A stretch of DNA of 47,982 nt from Acidisoma silvae (GCF_020618775.1 NZ_JAESVB010000023.1:1-47982), one strand, 5' to 3'. Positions 26,763 to 35,992 are shown, counted from the first letter of the stretch. Notes: generated from the sequence alone by a model not told the origin. Made by a program: numbers and translations.

Positions 26763-26970
26763 GACTGACATTGTCCTTACGCTGTTAGAGGGGGAGGAGT
26801 TTCTCGGCGAAGGAAAGCGACTGATCCTGCAGTCCCCCTTTGCCTGGGCCTACGTAACCGTGCCCTCCTCTGTCTCGAGCAAAGCGCCATCATCCCTGCG
26901 AAGCCTGGCGCAATTCACAAATCGCCTATCCGAGGGCAGGGAGGCGCTGGCAGAGCTGTTTACAGCTTGA
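26707..26970 (+). CDS. Hypothetical protein, start inside miniature element
   Basis: About 87 residues from an ATG at 26707 that lies in the right end of the miniature element. Downstream of the element the frame reads TDIVLTLLEGEEFLGEGKRL and continues with a Ser-rich stretch and REALAELFTA. I recognise no family. The native amino end may have been replaced by the insertion. No good binding site is seen, so expression is doubtful. Confidence 0.35.
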   Translation: MGFLARFMRKNPSLSETQQTDIVLTLLEGEEFLGEGKRLILQSPFAWAYVTVPSSVSSKAPSSLRSLAQFTNRLSEGREALAELFTA

Positions 26971-27069
26971 TGACCATTTGGCTAAATCGAACTGAAAAGA
27001 ACAAAATAGGAACTTTTCTTGACATTCCGGGAAAGCCACCATCTATGGGGCTCTAGCGACGAGGTGACC

Positions 27070-27297
27070 ATGTCTCAAACTGTATATGATGCCCGCTCAG
27101 CGGACGCGTGGCGTCTTGTCCACGACGAGGGGATTGCGGCCAAGCGAGCAGCCAGCAAGTTGAACGTAAACTTGGCTGAACTCTACGAGATGCTGGCCGC
27201 GAAAAAATTGCGTGTGGAAATGGCGACACATCGGCGTGCCGCGCTAGGTTCGTATTTGGCCATTCAGCGCACCCCTCATAACGCGCAGCAGGCCTAA
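27070..27297 (+). CDS. Small hypothetical protein
   Basis: A 75-residue protein starting at ATG 27070, with GAGGTG six bases upstream. The sequence is helical in character; RLVHDEGIAAKRAASKLNV followed by LAELYEMLAAKKL suggests a helix-turn-helix-like fold, but no family is recognised. It ends 2 bp before the stop of the convergent receiver gene at 27300. No signal peptide or membrane segment. Confidence 0.5.
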   Translation: MSQTVYDARSADAWRLVHDEGIAAKRAASKLNVNLAELYEMLAAKKLRVEMATHRRAALGSYLAIQRTPHNAQQA

Positions 27298-27299
27298 CG

Positions 27300-27671
27300 T
27301 CAGATCTCGGTTCCCAAAAAGCCCCGGATAGCTGCGACCAAAGCGTCCCTGCCAATCGGCTTTTTGAGAATGAGCATTGGCCTCGCGATTTCCTCAACCT
27401 TCTCTTCCAAATCTGATAGTTCAGAAAGAAAAACAATCGGCAGATCGGGTTGAGAATTGCGAGCAAGCTTAGCGAGTGCCAAGCCTGAGATTGACTCCTC
27501 AGACATCTCAAAATCCGTAATGAGAAGATCTAATCTAAAATTATCGCGCAACGGTTTGACGACATCGCTTGCCATTTCGGCAAAGTGCACCTCGTAGCCG
27601 GCCTCTCCAAGTACGAGATCAAGCCAATCTCTCACCTCTTCATCACCATCAACACAAAGCACAACAGGCAT
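27300..27671 (-). CDS. Single-domain response regulator (CheY-like)
   Basis: A 123-residue receiver domain with no output domain. VVLCVDGDEEVRDWL holds the acidic pocket, LLITDFEM contains the likely phospho-acceptor Asp, and ILKKPIG has the conserved Lys-Pro. Such proteins pass phosphate or bind partner proteins. The start at 27671 is fixed by GAGGAGATCCGA before ATG; the frame is open upstream but falls in IS debris. A CheB fragment 2.5 kb away hints that signalling genes once clustered here, but a functional link is not shown. Confidence 0.85.
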   Translation of the reverse strand: MPVVLCVDGDEEVRDWLDLVLGEAGYEVHFAEMASDVVKPLRDNFRLDLLITDFEMSEESISGLALAKLARNSQPDLPIVFLSELSDLEEKVEEIARPMLILKKPIGRDALVAAIRGFLGTEI

Positions 27672-27772
27672 TCGGATCTCCTCTGGAAATCCTATCGCAG
27701 GATAATTGGCTCGCGGTCCAGTCTTGATGTGCAGAAGGTGCCTCGTCCTGCGGGCCATATCTCACACTCAAA

Positions 27773-28390
27773 TGGCCCATGAGTTGCTCATGGGGCGGCA
27801 GTTGCTCCCGGAGATCCGCCCGCTTGGCCACACCGGCAGCCTGACCCACTTCTGAACAGGTAGCGGCAGGCGCATTTCTCGACCATGTCCAGGATCGCCG
27901 CTCAAAAGCGACCTCCGGCAGTAGGCGACGCCGTTGCGTGCCGCGTGCCACCGATTGTGGGGGCAGCGCTATGCATCAAGCGGCGTGGATTGCCGACCGA
28001 TGAACAAGCTGCAAAAATGAAGACGCTAAAAGAAACATCGCCCAAATTTGCCATGATGCGAATATTGGCGCTGCGGTGCCGATGCATTCTGCGAGGCACC
28101 GATGCAAGGTCATTAGAGGCCTGGCTGAACGATGCCACAAGCTCGGGCATTTATAGCATGAGGCAATTTACGAACACCCTGCGGCATGATCTCGCCGCAG
28201 TCCGCTACGACATCACCGAGCGATGGAGCAATGGACAAACAGAAGGACAGATTAACCGACTCAAAGCACTCAAGCGTGCCATGTAGGGTCGGGCAGGCCT
28301 CGACCTTTTGCGAATCCGAATGATTCCGTTTCACGCCAACGGCTATCACACAATCGGATTTGGTCAGCAGCGAGAACAACCATAGGATCA
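27773..28390 (+). pseudogene. ISL3-family transposase remnant, carboxyl half
   Basis: Plus-strand fragments of an ISL3 transposase: GRQLLPEIRPLGHTGSLTHF with a stop near 27855, then PTDEQAAKMKTLKETSPKFA, and finally NGQTEGQINRLKALKRAM followed by a TAG where Tyr is expected. The tail continues as GRAGLDLLRIRMIP. The orientation is opposite to the copy at 23397, and the sequence is diverged from it. No intact terminal repeat was found. Confidence 0.75.
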
Positions 28391-28431
28391 CACAGCAAAA
28401 AAACATCGTGTGCCTCTGCCTCGGCAGATAT

Positions 28432-29636
28432 TTACCCTTCGCACACAGGCTTCATCCATCTCACCGTGATTAGCCATATGGCGAGTGACAGAAGAGCGAA
28501 GGAACCTAACGTGACGAAGGTGATGCGATAACCGAGACCTTCAGCAATCCAGCCGCCCAGCATGGGACTAATCGATGCTCCCAAACCCTGGACAGTCATC
28601 ACTGCTCCTTGGCCGACATTGACGCGGCCTGTTCCATTCAGGACGCGTGCGACGAGGCCTGGCACAGCAACACTTTGCAGACCTGCACCAACGCCGTCGA
28701 GGGCCTGCACTGGAAAGACGCCCCAATGGACGACTAGGAACGACGCGACCACACCGCGAATGGGGAGTGCGATGAACGTAATAAGCAAGATCCACCAATA
28801 GCCCTGTCGCTGCGCCATTCGTGTTGCAACGATGGACGCGAGGATCATCACCGCTTGGGCGACCGCGATAGTCTCAGCGACGAAGATTGTCGGGTTACCT
28901 GGGTGAGCGGACACAACGGCCAAGCCGTAAAGAGGTAGCAAGGCACCATTACCGAGATGGAAGCACGCTAGTGCCGCTGCTAGAACAAGGAGAGGACGGC
29001 TCTGCAAGAGGACCTTAAATCCACTTGTCGTCTTTTCATGCTTACGGTCCTCTTTCATCCCTCGTGCTGCGTCATCATCAATGGCATCGCGTGGGATAAG
29101 AAATACCGAGATAATCGATAGACCGCCAAACAGCACAGCTAGCCAAAATACGGCAGTGTAGCCATAGCGCCAGCCGAGATACCCAGACAGGCTCGCCCCC
29201 ACCATGTTCCCGGCATGGTTGAAGACTTGATTGCGACCATTTTGGCGCGGGAAGCCTGCCTGGCGAACGATGCCAAGGTCATACCCGACACCGCTGGTCC
29301 AATCGCCGCACCGGCTATTGCGGTTGCCACCTGTGAAAGAGCGATGACCCAAAAGTTCTGCGAAATCAGAACGAGAAGCGATGCCAAAACGGCACACGCA
29401 CCGGGTATCGCAACGTAAGAGCGCTTCCGCTTCGTGGCATCGATTAGCGCACCGAATGGTGCTGTCATAAGCATTCCAGAAATGCCACCTAACGTCATAA
29501 CCGTTCCGATGGCGCCGCTATGCCAGTGATGGGCGAGCAGGAAGATGCCGAGAAATGGTCCGATACCCGACTGCATGTCGGCCATGAAGAAGTTGAGCGC
29601 TTCGAGAGGGACAAGAACACGCTTCTTCACAGCCAT
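28432..29636 (-). pseudogene. MFS transporter, single frameshift
   Basis: An MFS carrier of about 400 codons is split into two frames. The amino part (from ATG 29636) covers segments 1-5 up to GMTLASFARQ. The rest resumes one base out of frame at GFPRQNGRNQVFNHAGNMVG near 29260 and runs through to 28432 with a normal carboxyl end. The total span of 1205 nt is one short of a multiple of three, so one inserted or deleted base near 29250-29275 accounts for it. The start overlaps the stop of the exonuclease III gene (TAATG), so the two were one transcription unit. A real mutation and a sequencing error are equally possible. Confidence 0.75.
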
Positions 29637-30457
29637 TAGCTTTGCCTCCGTGTCTTGGCCTTTGGAGTGCGTTTCTTTTTGTGGTCACTCCCAAGCTTGA
29701 TCCATGTTGGTGCGTGGTCGCTGGCTTTTTCCCAACCACGCACCTCGCGGTCGACGCCAGAGCCAATCAGCCGCCCTGCAATGGCCGGGCTCAGAAGAAG
29801 GTGGTCGATGCGGAGCCCTGCATTCCGACCGAACGCATTTCGGAAATAGTCCCAGAACGTGAATATCTGTTCGTCTGGATGCATCGAGCGTAATGCGTCC
29901 GTCCATCCCTGCTCCAGCAGTCGGCGAAAAGCCTGTCGGACTTCCGGCCTGAATAACGCATCATCGACCCACCGCTCGGGTTTATAGACGTCCAGGTCCG
30001 TCGGCATGACGTTAAAGTCGCCCGCCAATACAACGGGATAGTCAGCAGCAATCAAGGTCGCCCCATGAGCCAAGAGCCGCTCGAACCACCGCAGCTTGTA
30101 ATCAAACTTTGGTCCAGGAGCGGGGTTGCCGTTGGGCAGGTAGAGGCATCCGATTAGAACACCTTCTACGGCACCTTCGATATAGCGACTGTGTAAATCG
30201 TCAGGGTCGCCCGGTAGGCCAATACGAGTTTCGATTGGCTTAGCACCACGGGCGAGCAAGGCAACGCCGTTCCAACTTTTTTGGCCATGCCAAATCGCGC
30301 CATAACCAGCATCTTGAATAACAGGTTCTGGGAACTTTTCCTGTGGTGCTTTCAGTTCCTGGAGGCAGACAACGTCAGGTCTCGTGCTCTCCAGCCATTT
30401 AAGGAGAACAGGGAGACGACCATTGATACCGTTGACGTTAAAGGTGGCGATTTTCAT
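29636..30457 (-). CDS. xth: Exodeoxyribonuclease III
   Basis: A 273-residue AP endonuclease/exonuclease III of the EEP fold that cuts DNA at abasic sites in base excision repair. Expected motifs are FNVNGINGR at the start, LQELK with the metal-binding Glu, the GDFNVMPTD block with the catalytic Asp and Asn, LRIDHLLLS, and SDHAPTW with the catalytic His. The lysine/arginine-rich tail (after about 255) is a usual variation. Upstream is the alcohol dehydrogenase gene, whose stop lies 71 bp away. It is followed by an MFS gene whose ATG overlaps the stop codon. Confidence 0.93.
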   Translation of the reverse strand: MKIATFNVNGINGRLPVLLKWLESTRPDVVCLQELKAPQEKFPEPVIQDAGYGAIWHGQKSWNGVALLARGAKPIETRIGLPGDPDDLHSRYIEGAVEGVLIGCLYLPNGNPAPGPKFDYKLRWFERLLAHGATLIAADYPVVLAGDFNVMPTDLDVYKPERWVDDALFRPEVRQAFRRLLEQGWTDALRSMHPDEQIFTFWDYFRNAFGRNAGLRIDHLLLSPAIAGRLIGSGVDREVRGWEKASDHAPTWIKLGSDHKKKRTPKAKTRRQS

Positions 30458-30528
30458 TTCCGTCTTTCGGTGCAGGACGCTTTGGTTATTGCGTCTTTTG
30501 TGCGTCGTCCTATTGGCTCTTCACGAGT

Positions 30529-31551
30529 CTACACCGCTTCTGTCGTAGAAATTAGGTATTTGATAATCGCTCCGCCAGATCTCATCTCGTCAATCGCTTC
30601 GACCGCCTCTGCAAGCGGCCGAACACCGGACGTCAGCGACGAGACATCAAGCTTGCCCGTTGCCATCAGGTTTATCGTCTGTCTGAATTCGTCATTGTAG
30701 ATAAAACTGCCTTTGATTTGGATCTCTTTGAAGAGTAGCTCAGTAGGTGAAAAACCGATGGGGTGCTGCGCGACGCCAACGACGGTGAGGGTGCCATGAG
30801 CAGGCAGCACGTGAACTGCAGCTTCCATCACGGCTTTGGAGCCGACGCAGTCGAATGCAAAGCCAGGTCGTCCATCCCCTTCTGGAAGTTCCAGCTCTGG
30901 CCCAGCCGCTCGTGGATCCACGACTGCGTCCGCCCCTGACGACCGTGCCATGTCTCGCCTCGCTTCATTTGGCTCGACGACGGTCACCCTTCCAACACCG
31001 GCAAGGCGCAGCATTAGGAGGACCAGCAGACCTATCGGACCTGCCCCGAAGACGACCGCTGAATCCCCGACTTGGATTCCGGAGCGCTTCACCGCCCTCA
31101 ATGCGACCGATGCTGGCTCGATCCAGGCGCCCTGAAGGGGTGTAACCGAATCTGGAAGGCGATGGAGCGTTCTTTCATCGACAGCAGCGAATTCCGCTAA
31201 GCCACCAGGTGCGGTGACGCCTACGCTTCTCTGTAGCGCGACCGGACAAAGGTTAAAGAGACCCTTTCGGCAGCTTGCGCAATGACCGCAGTAGGAACCA
31301 TTCGGATTGACGCAAACCCTGTCTCCAACGCTCCATCCGGTCACATCGCGGCCAATTTCAACAATGCGACCGGAGAATTCGTGACCCATCGTCACGCCGA
31401 CCTGGAAGAGGTCGAAGGTGGCGGCATGAAGATCGCTTCCGCAAATGCCGCAATAATCGACCTGCAGCATCACCTCGTGCGGCTCTATGCGTGGCTCAGA
31501 GAGCGAGATAAGCTCCGGACGTCTTATATCTGATAGGACAACGGCTTTCAT
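30529..31551 (-). CDS. Zinc-dependent alcohol dehydrogenase (MDR family)
   Basis: A 340-residue medium-chain dehydrogenase. Catalytic zinc site: Cys in YCGICGSDLH and His-Glu in GHEFSGR. Structural zinc: the four Cys of CGHCASCRKGLFNLC. The cofactor fold begins VVFGAGPIGLLVL, and the Glu in VVEPNEARR suggests NAD. Similar to butanediol and sorbitol/threonine dehydrogenases; substrate unknown. AGGAGGAACT before ATG fixes the start at 31551. A perfect dyad lies just upstream (31566-31582), and the TetR gene at 31722 on the same strand is its likely controller. Confidence 0.92.
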   Translation of the reverse strand: MKAVVLSDIRRPELISLSEPRIEPHEVMLQVDYCGICGSDLHAATFDLFQVGVTMGHEFSGRIVEIGRDVTGWSVGDRVCVNPNGSYCGHCASCRKGLFNLCPVALQRSVGVTAPGGLAEFAAVDERTLHRLPDSVTPLQGAWIEPASVALRAVKRSGIQVGDSAVVFGAGPIGLLVLLMLRLAGVGRVTVVEPNEARRDMARSSGADAVVDPRAAGPELELPEGDGRPGFAFDCVGSKAVMEAAVHVLPAHGTLTVVGVAQHPIGFSPTELLFKEIQIKGSFIYNDEFRQTINLMATGKLDVSSLTSGVRPLAEAVEAIDEMRSGGAIIKYLISTTEAV

Positions 31552-31565
31552 AGTTCCTCCTACGT

Positions 31566-31582
31566 TCGACATTGTTTGTCGA
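31566..31582. promoter_or_regulatory. Candidate TetR operator
   Basis: TCGACA and TGTCGA are perfect inverted repeats with a 5-bp spacer (TTGTT), 15 bp before the alcohol dehydrogenase start. A related half-site, TTTGTCGAAC, appears at about 32315-32324 upstream of the TetR gene. Together they fit binding by the neighbouring TetR protein. The dyad is seen; the binding is inferred. Confidence 0.5.
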
Positions 31583-31721
31583 CTTGTGAAGGAAGCCTAC
31601 CGTGAACGTCCTAAGACGCCTACTGGCATGGAGAGGGTTTTTATAGGCCAGATGCCAGCAATTTTGATGGCGGAGGCGGATCAAAACTCTTTGCTTCAGC
31701 CAAAACGGCTGTATCTTAGGT

Positions 31722-32291
31722 TTAGGTGCCTGCAGGACGTAACCCAGCCATGAGTAGGTCGAGGACACGCCCAACCTGCTCTGGATCCGACGAGGTTGTT
31801 GCCGCGAACACCGCACCTGCAAAACCCAAGGTCAAATCGTCAGGCCTTACATTGGTTCGAAGACTTCTGTCCCGTGCTCCGGCAGCTAGGAATTTGGCCA
31901 TGGCCGCGTTAATCCGGGAGCGTGTTTCTGAAATCGCGCCGGTCCGGAATGTTAATGCAATCCGGAATGCCTCATGCATCGCGTGTTTGGTTGCAACAAA
32001 CTCGGCATAGCGATCAAGCCAAAATCGAAGAGCATCGAAACTCGAATGACTGGCCAGGAGTTGATGCGCTTCCTTCTCTAAGGCATCAAGCTCCAGGCTA
32101 TATACGGCCTCGATTAATGCTTCCTTGGTCGGGAAGTGCCGATAAAGCGTGCCGATACCTACCCCCGCACCGCGCGCGATCGCTTCCAGGGAGCTGACGG
32201 GTGCTACCGTCGAAAATACCCGACGTGCCTCGGCGACAATAAGCGCTCGATTTTTCGCCGCATCAGCGCGCTGGGGAGGCTGTGTTGACAA
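31722..32291 (-). CDS. TetR-family transcriptional regulator
   Basis: A 189-residue TetR repressor. The helix-turn-helix (VSSLEAIARGAGVGIGTLYR, then HFPTKEALIEAV) is at about 32-66, followed by an all-helical ligand domain. The start codon is TTG at 32291 with a moderate TAGGTAAG upstream; no ATG gives a complete helix-turn-helix. It lies between the alcohol dehydrogenase (same strand, downstream) and the plus-strand oxidoreductase-nitroreductase pair, so it could control both sides. Confidence 0.88.
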   Translation of the reverse strand: MSTQPPQRADAAKNRALIVAEARRVFSTVAPVSSLEAIARGAGVGIGTLYRHFPTKEALIEAVYSLELDALEKEAHQLLASHSSFDALRFWLDRYAEFVATKHAMHEAFRIALTFRTGAISETRSRINAAMAKFLAAGARDRSLRTNVRPDDLTLGFAGAVFAATTSSDPEQVGRVLDLLMAGLRPAGT

Positions 32292-32505
32292 GCGGACTTA
32301 CCTACAATTAGATGTTTGTCGAACGGAGGAGCCTCCGCTTACGGCTGTTATCACGGGAGAGAGGGATGTCCCAGGCTTTAGTGGCGAGCTAACCGCATCG
32401 ACAAGAAAGCTTTTGGTCGGCTTCTCACAGATCTGCCCGAGATACCCCACTTGTTTGGATGCCGTCGCTGAAAGAGGCGGCGCAACGCTTCATCGGGAGT
32501 GAAAA
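32292..32505. promoter_or_regulatory. Divergent promoter region, TetR and oxidoreductase
   Basis: A gap of 214 bp between the divergent genes. It contains a TTTGTCGAAC half-site at about 32315-32324 that resembles the dyad at 31566. A GC-rich hairpin GGAGG...CCTCC lies near 32326-32336. No promoter boxes were assigned. Confidence 0.4.
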
Positions 32506-33456
32506 GTGACAAATCAGGAACTATCCAGCAAAGCCATCACATATCAGCGGCAAGGTGGTTATGACGTTATCGAAGTAGCCAAACGCTCGGTTCGCATCCC
32601 CGGCGAAGGCGAAGTCCGCATTGCGGTTGCCGCGGCAGCCGTCAATCCAACCGATATTTTGCTTCGTGACCCCGGTTATGGCGCTCAGGCCTTCCCTGCA
32701 GTCCCGGGCATGGACGCTGCGGGCGTCATCGAAACCGCGGGGCCCGGTGTTTCACGCCTCCAGGCCGGTCAAAAGGTGATGGCGGCTGTCATGCCGCGCC
32801 GCCCAGATGGTGGCGCCCAGGCTCAGCATATCGTCGTGCCCGCGGCCTCTGTTGTGGCCATCCCGGAGGGCGCATCCATGGCAGAGGCTGCGACCTTACC
32901 AATGAATGGCCTGACCGCCCTGTTTGCACTTGAGCTTGCAGGTCTTCAGCCAGGACAAACACTCGCGGTTAGCGGCGGCGCAGGGCTTCTGGCCCATTAC
33001 GCGATAGCGATTGCCAAACGCCAGGGCCTGAAAACAATCACCGACGCAAAGCCGGAGGAGTTTGACCTGGTTGCTGGCTACGGTGCTGACATTGTGATCA
33101 AGCGTGGACCGGATTTTTCGGGTGCAGTCCGTCAGGAAGCTCCCGCCGGAGCGGATGCCCTCCTCGATACCGCATTGTTAGGCGAGCAGGCGTTCGGTGC
33201 CATCCGCGACGACGGCATCTACGTTCCAGTTCGCGGCTGGGCAGATAAGCCTACGGAACGAGGCATTAAGGTGAAGCCGGTATTCGTGTCCAAAGTGCTC
33301 GAGCGCACCGACTGGCTTGAATTGCTGCGCGATCTGGTCTCAACCGGGGAAATCAAGCTCCGGGTCGCTGGCGAATATACGCCTGAACAAATTGCGGACG
33401 CTCAGAAACTGCTTGCCGCAGGAGGCGTTCGCGGGCGTCCCGTGATTGTCTTTTGA
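32506..33456 (+). CDS. NADP-dependent oxidoreductase (quinone oxidoreductase-like MDR)
   Basis: A 316-residue zinc-free medium-chain reductase. Features: VNPTDILLRDPGYG and FPAVPGMDAAGVI of the catalytic domain, then a nucleotide fold starting LAVSGGAGLLAHYAI. No structural-zinc Cys cluster is present. These enzymes reduce quinones or unsaturated carbonyls with NADPH. The start is GTG at 32506 with GGGAG seven bases upstream. The nitroreductase gene follows after 98 bp. A detoxification pair controlled by the TetR protein is likely. Confidence 0.88.
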   Translation: MTNQELSSKAITYQRQGGYDVIEVAKRSVRIPGEGEVRIAVAAAAVNPTDILLRDPGYGAQAFPAVPGMDAAGVIETAGPGVSRLQAGQKVMAAVMPRRPDGGAQAQHIVVPAASVVAIPEGASMAEAATLPMNGLTALFALELAGLQPGQTLAVSGGAGLLAHYAIAIAKRQGLKTITDAKPEEFDLVAGYGADIVIKRGPDFSGAVRQEAPAGADALLDTALLGEQAFGAIRDDGIYVPVRGWADKPTERGIKVKPVFVSKVLERTDWLELLRDLVSTGEIKLRVAGEYTPEQIADAQKLLAAGGVRGRPVIVF

Positions 33457-33554
33457 CTAAATCAAGGACAGGGGCTGAGTTCTCGCATTTGCGTTCCCAG
33501 TGAACGCAACCATTGCCCCCGCCCGGACTATCAGCTTCATCTAGGGAATATACG

Positions 33555-34193
33555 ATGACTATCGTGAACGAAAAATTGGCTTGGCGTTATGCGACAAAGA
33601 AGTTCGACCCAACCAAGTCGGTGCCCACCGACAAACTTGAGGTTATCATCGAGGCTGTGCGACTAGCTCCTACGTCAAGCGGGCTTCAGCCGTTCGAACT
33701 GTTTGTCATCAGCAATCCGGAAATTCGCGCAAAAATTCGGGAAGTGGCTTGGGACCAAGCGCAAATTACTGATTGCTCGCATCTACTGGTATTTGCCGCC
33801 TGGGACGACATCACTGAGGACCGCGTCCATATGATGTTTGACCTGACGAACGACGTTCGTGGTTTCAAGAACGAAGGCTGGGAAAGCTATCGGCAGCAAT
33901 TGCTGGGCATCGTGGCCGATCGAGGCACAGAAGCGAATTATCAGGCGGCGGCCCGCCAGGCCTATATTGGTCTGGGTGCAGCTTTGATTGCCGCCGCCTT
34001 TGAAGAAGTCGATGCAACGCCGATGGAAGGTTTCGATCCTTCAGCAGTCGATAAAATTCTTGATTTGAAATCAAAGAATCTGCGCAGCGTTGTAATGCTC
34101 CCCATCGGATACCGGGCCGCTGAGGGTGATTGGCTCGTGAATTTGAAAAAGGTTCGCCGTAGCCGTGAAAACTTTGTCACTGAGATAAAGTGA
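33555..34193 (+). CDS. Nitroreductase family NAD(P)H oxidoreductase
   Basis: A 212-residue FMN-dependent nitroreductase of the NfsB type. The family opening WRYATKKFDPTK and the LAPTSSGLQPFE flavin contact are present, as are AYIGLGAALIAAAFEEVDAT and the final LPIGYRAAEGD. It reduces nitro compounds or quinones. AGGGAATATACG precedes the ATG at 33555. It is probably co-transcribed with the oxidoreductase upstream; a hairpin occurs 20 bp after its stop. Confidence 0.9.
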   Translation: MTIVNEKLAWRYATKKFDPTKSVPTDKLEVIIEAVRLAPTSSGLQPFELFVISNPEIRAKIREVAWDQAQITDCSHLLVFAAWDDITEDRVHMMFDLTNDVRGFKNEGWESYRQQLLGIVADRGTEANYQAAARQAYIGLGAALIAAAFEEVDATPMEGFDPSAVDKILDLKSKNLRSVVMLPIGYRAAEGDWLVNLKKVRRSRENFVTEIK

Positions 34194-34210
34194 TTTAAAA
34201 CTTCCTAGAT

Positions 34211-34230
34211 AAGGCGTTTGATAAACGCTT
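34211..34230 (+). terminator. Hairpin after nitroreductase gene
   Basis: GCGTTT at 34214-34219 and AAACGC at 34223-34228 form a perfect stem with a 3-nt loop. There is no T run, so termination would be weak or Rho-assisted. A second pairing, GCGTAAGC at 34241-34248 with GCTTACGC at 34271-34278, follows. Confidence 0.4.
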
Positions 34231-34272
34231 ACAGGCCAAGGCGTAAGCAGCAGATTTAAGGGTTATCGCCGC

Positions 34273-34404
34273 TTACGCTTTGTCAGTATGCATGCCCTGA
34301 ATTTCGACCCGCACACCATTGCCGAATCCCCACCCTCCGCGCGCATTTGGCTCGGGCATCCAATTCCCCAAGCAGACATTAGCATTTAGCGGTGCCACGG
34401 TTAT
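34273..34404 (-). pseudogene. C-terminal remnant, unknown protein
   Basis: Forty-three codons stay open on the minus strand after a TAG at 34405-34407. They encode a plausible carboxyl end containing LNANVCLGNWMPEPNARGG and end at TAA 34273-34275. No family recognised. It is stranded between the nitroreductase gene and IS debris, consistent with loss of the rest through insertion and deletion. From about 34408 to 34590 I see nothing else; that stretch is AT-rich. Confidence 0.3.
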
Positions 34405-34604
34405 CTACGGCTGAGAGGCGACCCCTCACGTCCAATTTCAGACAATGCGCCAGTAGAAGCTGCTGTCTCTGGCCATTTGGGCCAACATCATACTATCACT
34501 GCAGGATGATCTGATTTGATTTCGTAAAAAATGTTTCATATCAATATTTTCAAAGTCTTGAATGCATATATAGATCCTCGTCGCCCACAGGCCGAGCGAC
34601 TCCT

Positions 34605-34656
34605 TTTTTTGCAAAGCAGCAATCCATCTTTTTCGGTCTCGAAGTATGGCGTTAAG
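34605..34656 (-). pseudogene. IS110-family transposase tail fragment
   Basis: The minus strand reads LNAILRDRKRWIAA, matching the end of IS110-family transposases and the copy at 47841 (LNAMLRDRKGWIS). The rest was displaced by the IS3 element that begins at 34662. Confidence 0.5.
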
Positions 34657-34661
34657 TGAGA

Positions 34662-35955
34662 TGGCCCTGGTAATTTAGACAGGGTGGCAAGCTATTCGCG
34701 CTTGATCGAGACGGGTTTTCATGGGTAAAGTGACTTGCAAGCGCTATGAGGCTGACTTCAATGCAACGGTGGCATTGGAAGCGCTTAGTGGTGGGCTGAC
34801 GCTGGCGGAATAGTAGCGAAGCATGCTATCCGCCAGACGATCATTGCGACATGGAAACGTCAAGCGATCGAAGAATTGGGCGCGACGTTCTCGGGAAAGG
34901 CCGAAGCGGCACAGACGGCCGACGACGCGGACGTCAACCGGCTGCACGCCAAGATAGGTCAATCGGTAGTGGAACGGGATTTTTTTGGCGAAGGCCTCCG
35001 GTCGATGAGTGTTCAGCCGCGGCGCGCGGTGATCGAGCCAGCGCATGCGGAGTTATCGATCGTCCAGCAATGCGCGCTGCTGGAGATCAGCCGATCGGGC
35101 CGCTTCTATCGGGCGACAGGTGAGAATGCTGGCATGCTGGCGCTGACGCGGCGGATCGACGAGGCGTTTTTAAAATTCCCACTTCATGGCTCACGGCAGA
35201 TGATGCGCCACCTACAACGGCTGGATCACCGGACTAGTCGCAATCGAGTCGGACGGCTCATGCGCAAGGTGGGGTTGCGGGCGATATATCAGAAGCCGAA
35301 CACCAGCGCGCCTCACCGGGAGCATCGGATCTGTCCTTAGCTGTTCCGAGATTTGCCGATTGTCAGACCCGACCAGGTCTGGTGCACCGACACTACCCAC
35401 ATCCCGATGCGCCGGGGCTTTTTGTATTTGGTAGCGGTGATGGATTGGCAGAGCCGCAGTGTGTTGTCATGGCGCTTGTCCAATACGATGGACGTGGGGT
35501 TCTGTGTCGAAGCTTTGGAGGAGGCCATGGCCCGGCACGGGCGCCCCGAAATCTTCAATACGGATCAGGGGAGCCAATTCACCAGTCCGGCCTTTACCCA
35601 GGTTCTGATCACAGCTGGCATCCGAATCCGCATGGATGGCAAGCGCCGCTGGATGGAAAACGTTTTCCATCGAACGGCTGTGATGATCGTTGAAATATGA
35701 ATGTTTCTATCTACATGCATTCGAAACTGGTCTGGCGTTGCGCGCGGGGCTTGGGTAGTGGATCAACCACTAAAACACCCAGAGGACGCACTCTGCCCTT
35801 GCAGGACGAACGCCGGACGAGGCCTATTATCAGGGTTATCTATCGGCGGACGCGGGGCGTGTCCCTGCTGCGGTGTCGGACCTCAAACTGGCGGCGTAAT
35901 CAGAACCAAGGATTAGCTTAGTGTCGCCGCCAACATGTCTAGCCAAGTGGGGCCA
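34662..35955 (+). mobile_element. IS3-family element, decayed
   Basis: An element of about 1.3 kb. Likely terminal repeats are 34662-34683 (TGGCCCTGGTAATTTAGACA) and 35934-35955 (inverted, about 15 of 21 positions agreeing, sharing TGTCTA and GGGCCA). It holds orfA and orfB of an IS3-group transposase in degraded form. No 3-bp target duplication is evident. Confidence 0.65.
34721..35911 (+). pseudogene. IS3-family transposase orfA/orfB, degraded
   Basis: orfA starts at ATG 34721 (KRYEADFNATVALEALSGG) and meets two stops after LTLAE. It resumes out of frame with WKRQAIEELGATFSG and VNRLHAKIGQSVVERDF. A run of seven T at 34980-34986, one more than the frame needs, joins orfA directly to orfB (SIVQQCALLEISRSGRFYR). 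In orfB, a TAG at 35338-35340 stands where Tyr is expected in the YL-R-L linker. The integrase core CTDTTHIPMRRGFLYLVAVM with Asp, the NTDQGSQFTS block with Asp and the Glu region are readable. The carboxyl end after 35670 needs further frame changes. The gene is inactive. Confidence 0.8.
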
Positions 35956-35992
35956 CCTCAGACTGTCTCCAGCTATGATTGAGTGTTCGCTG

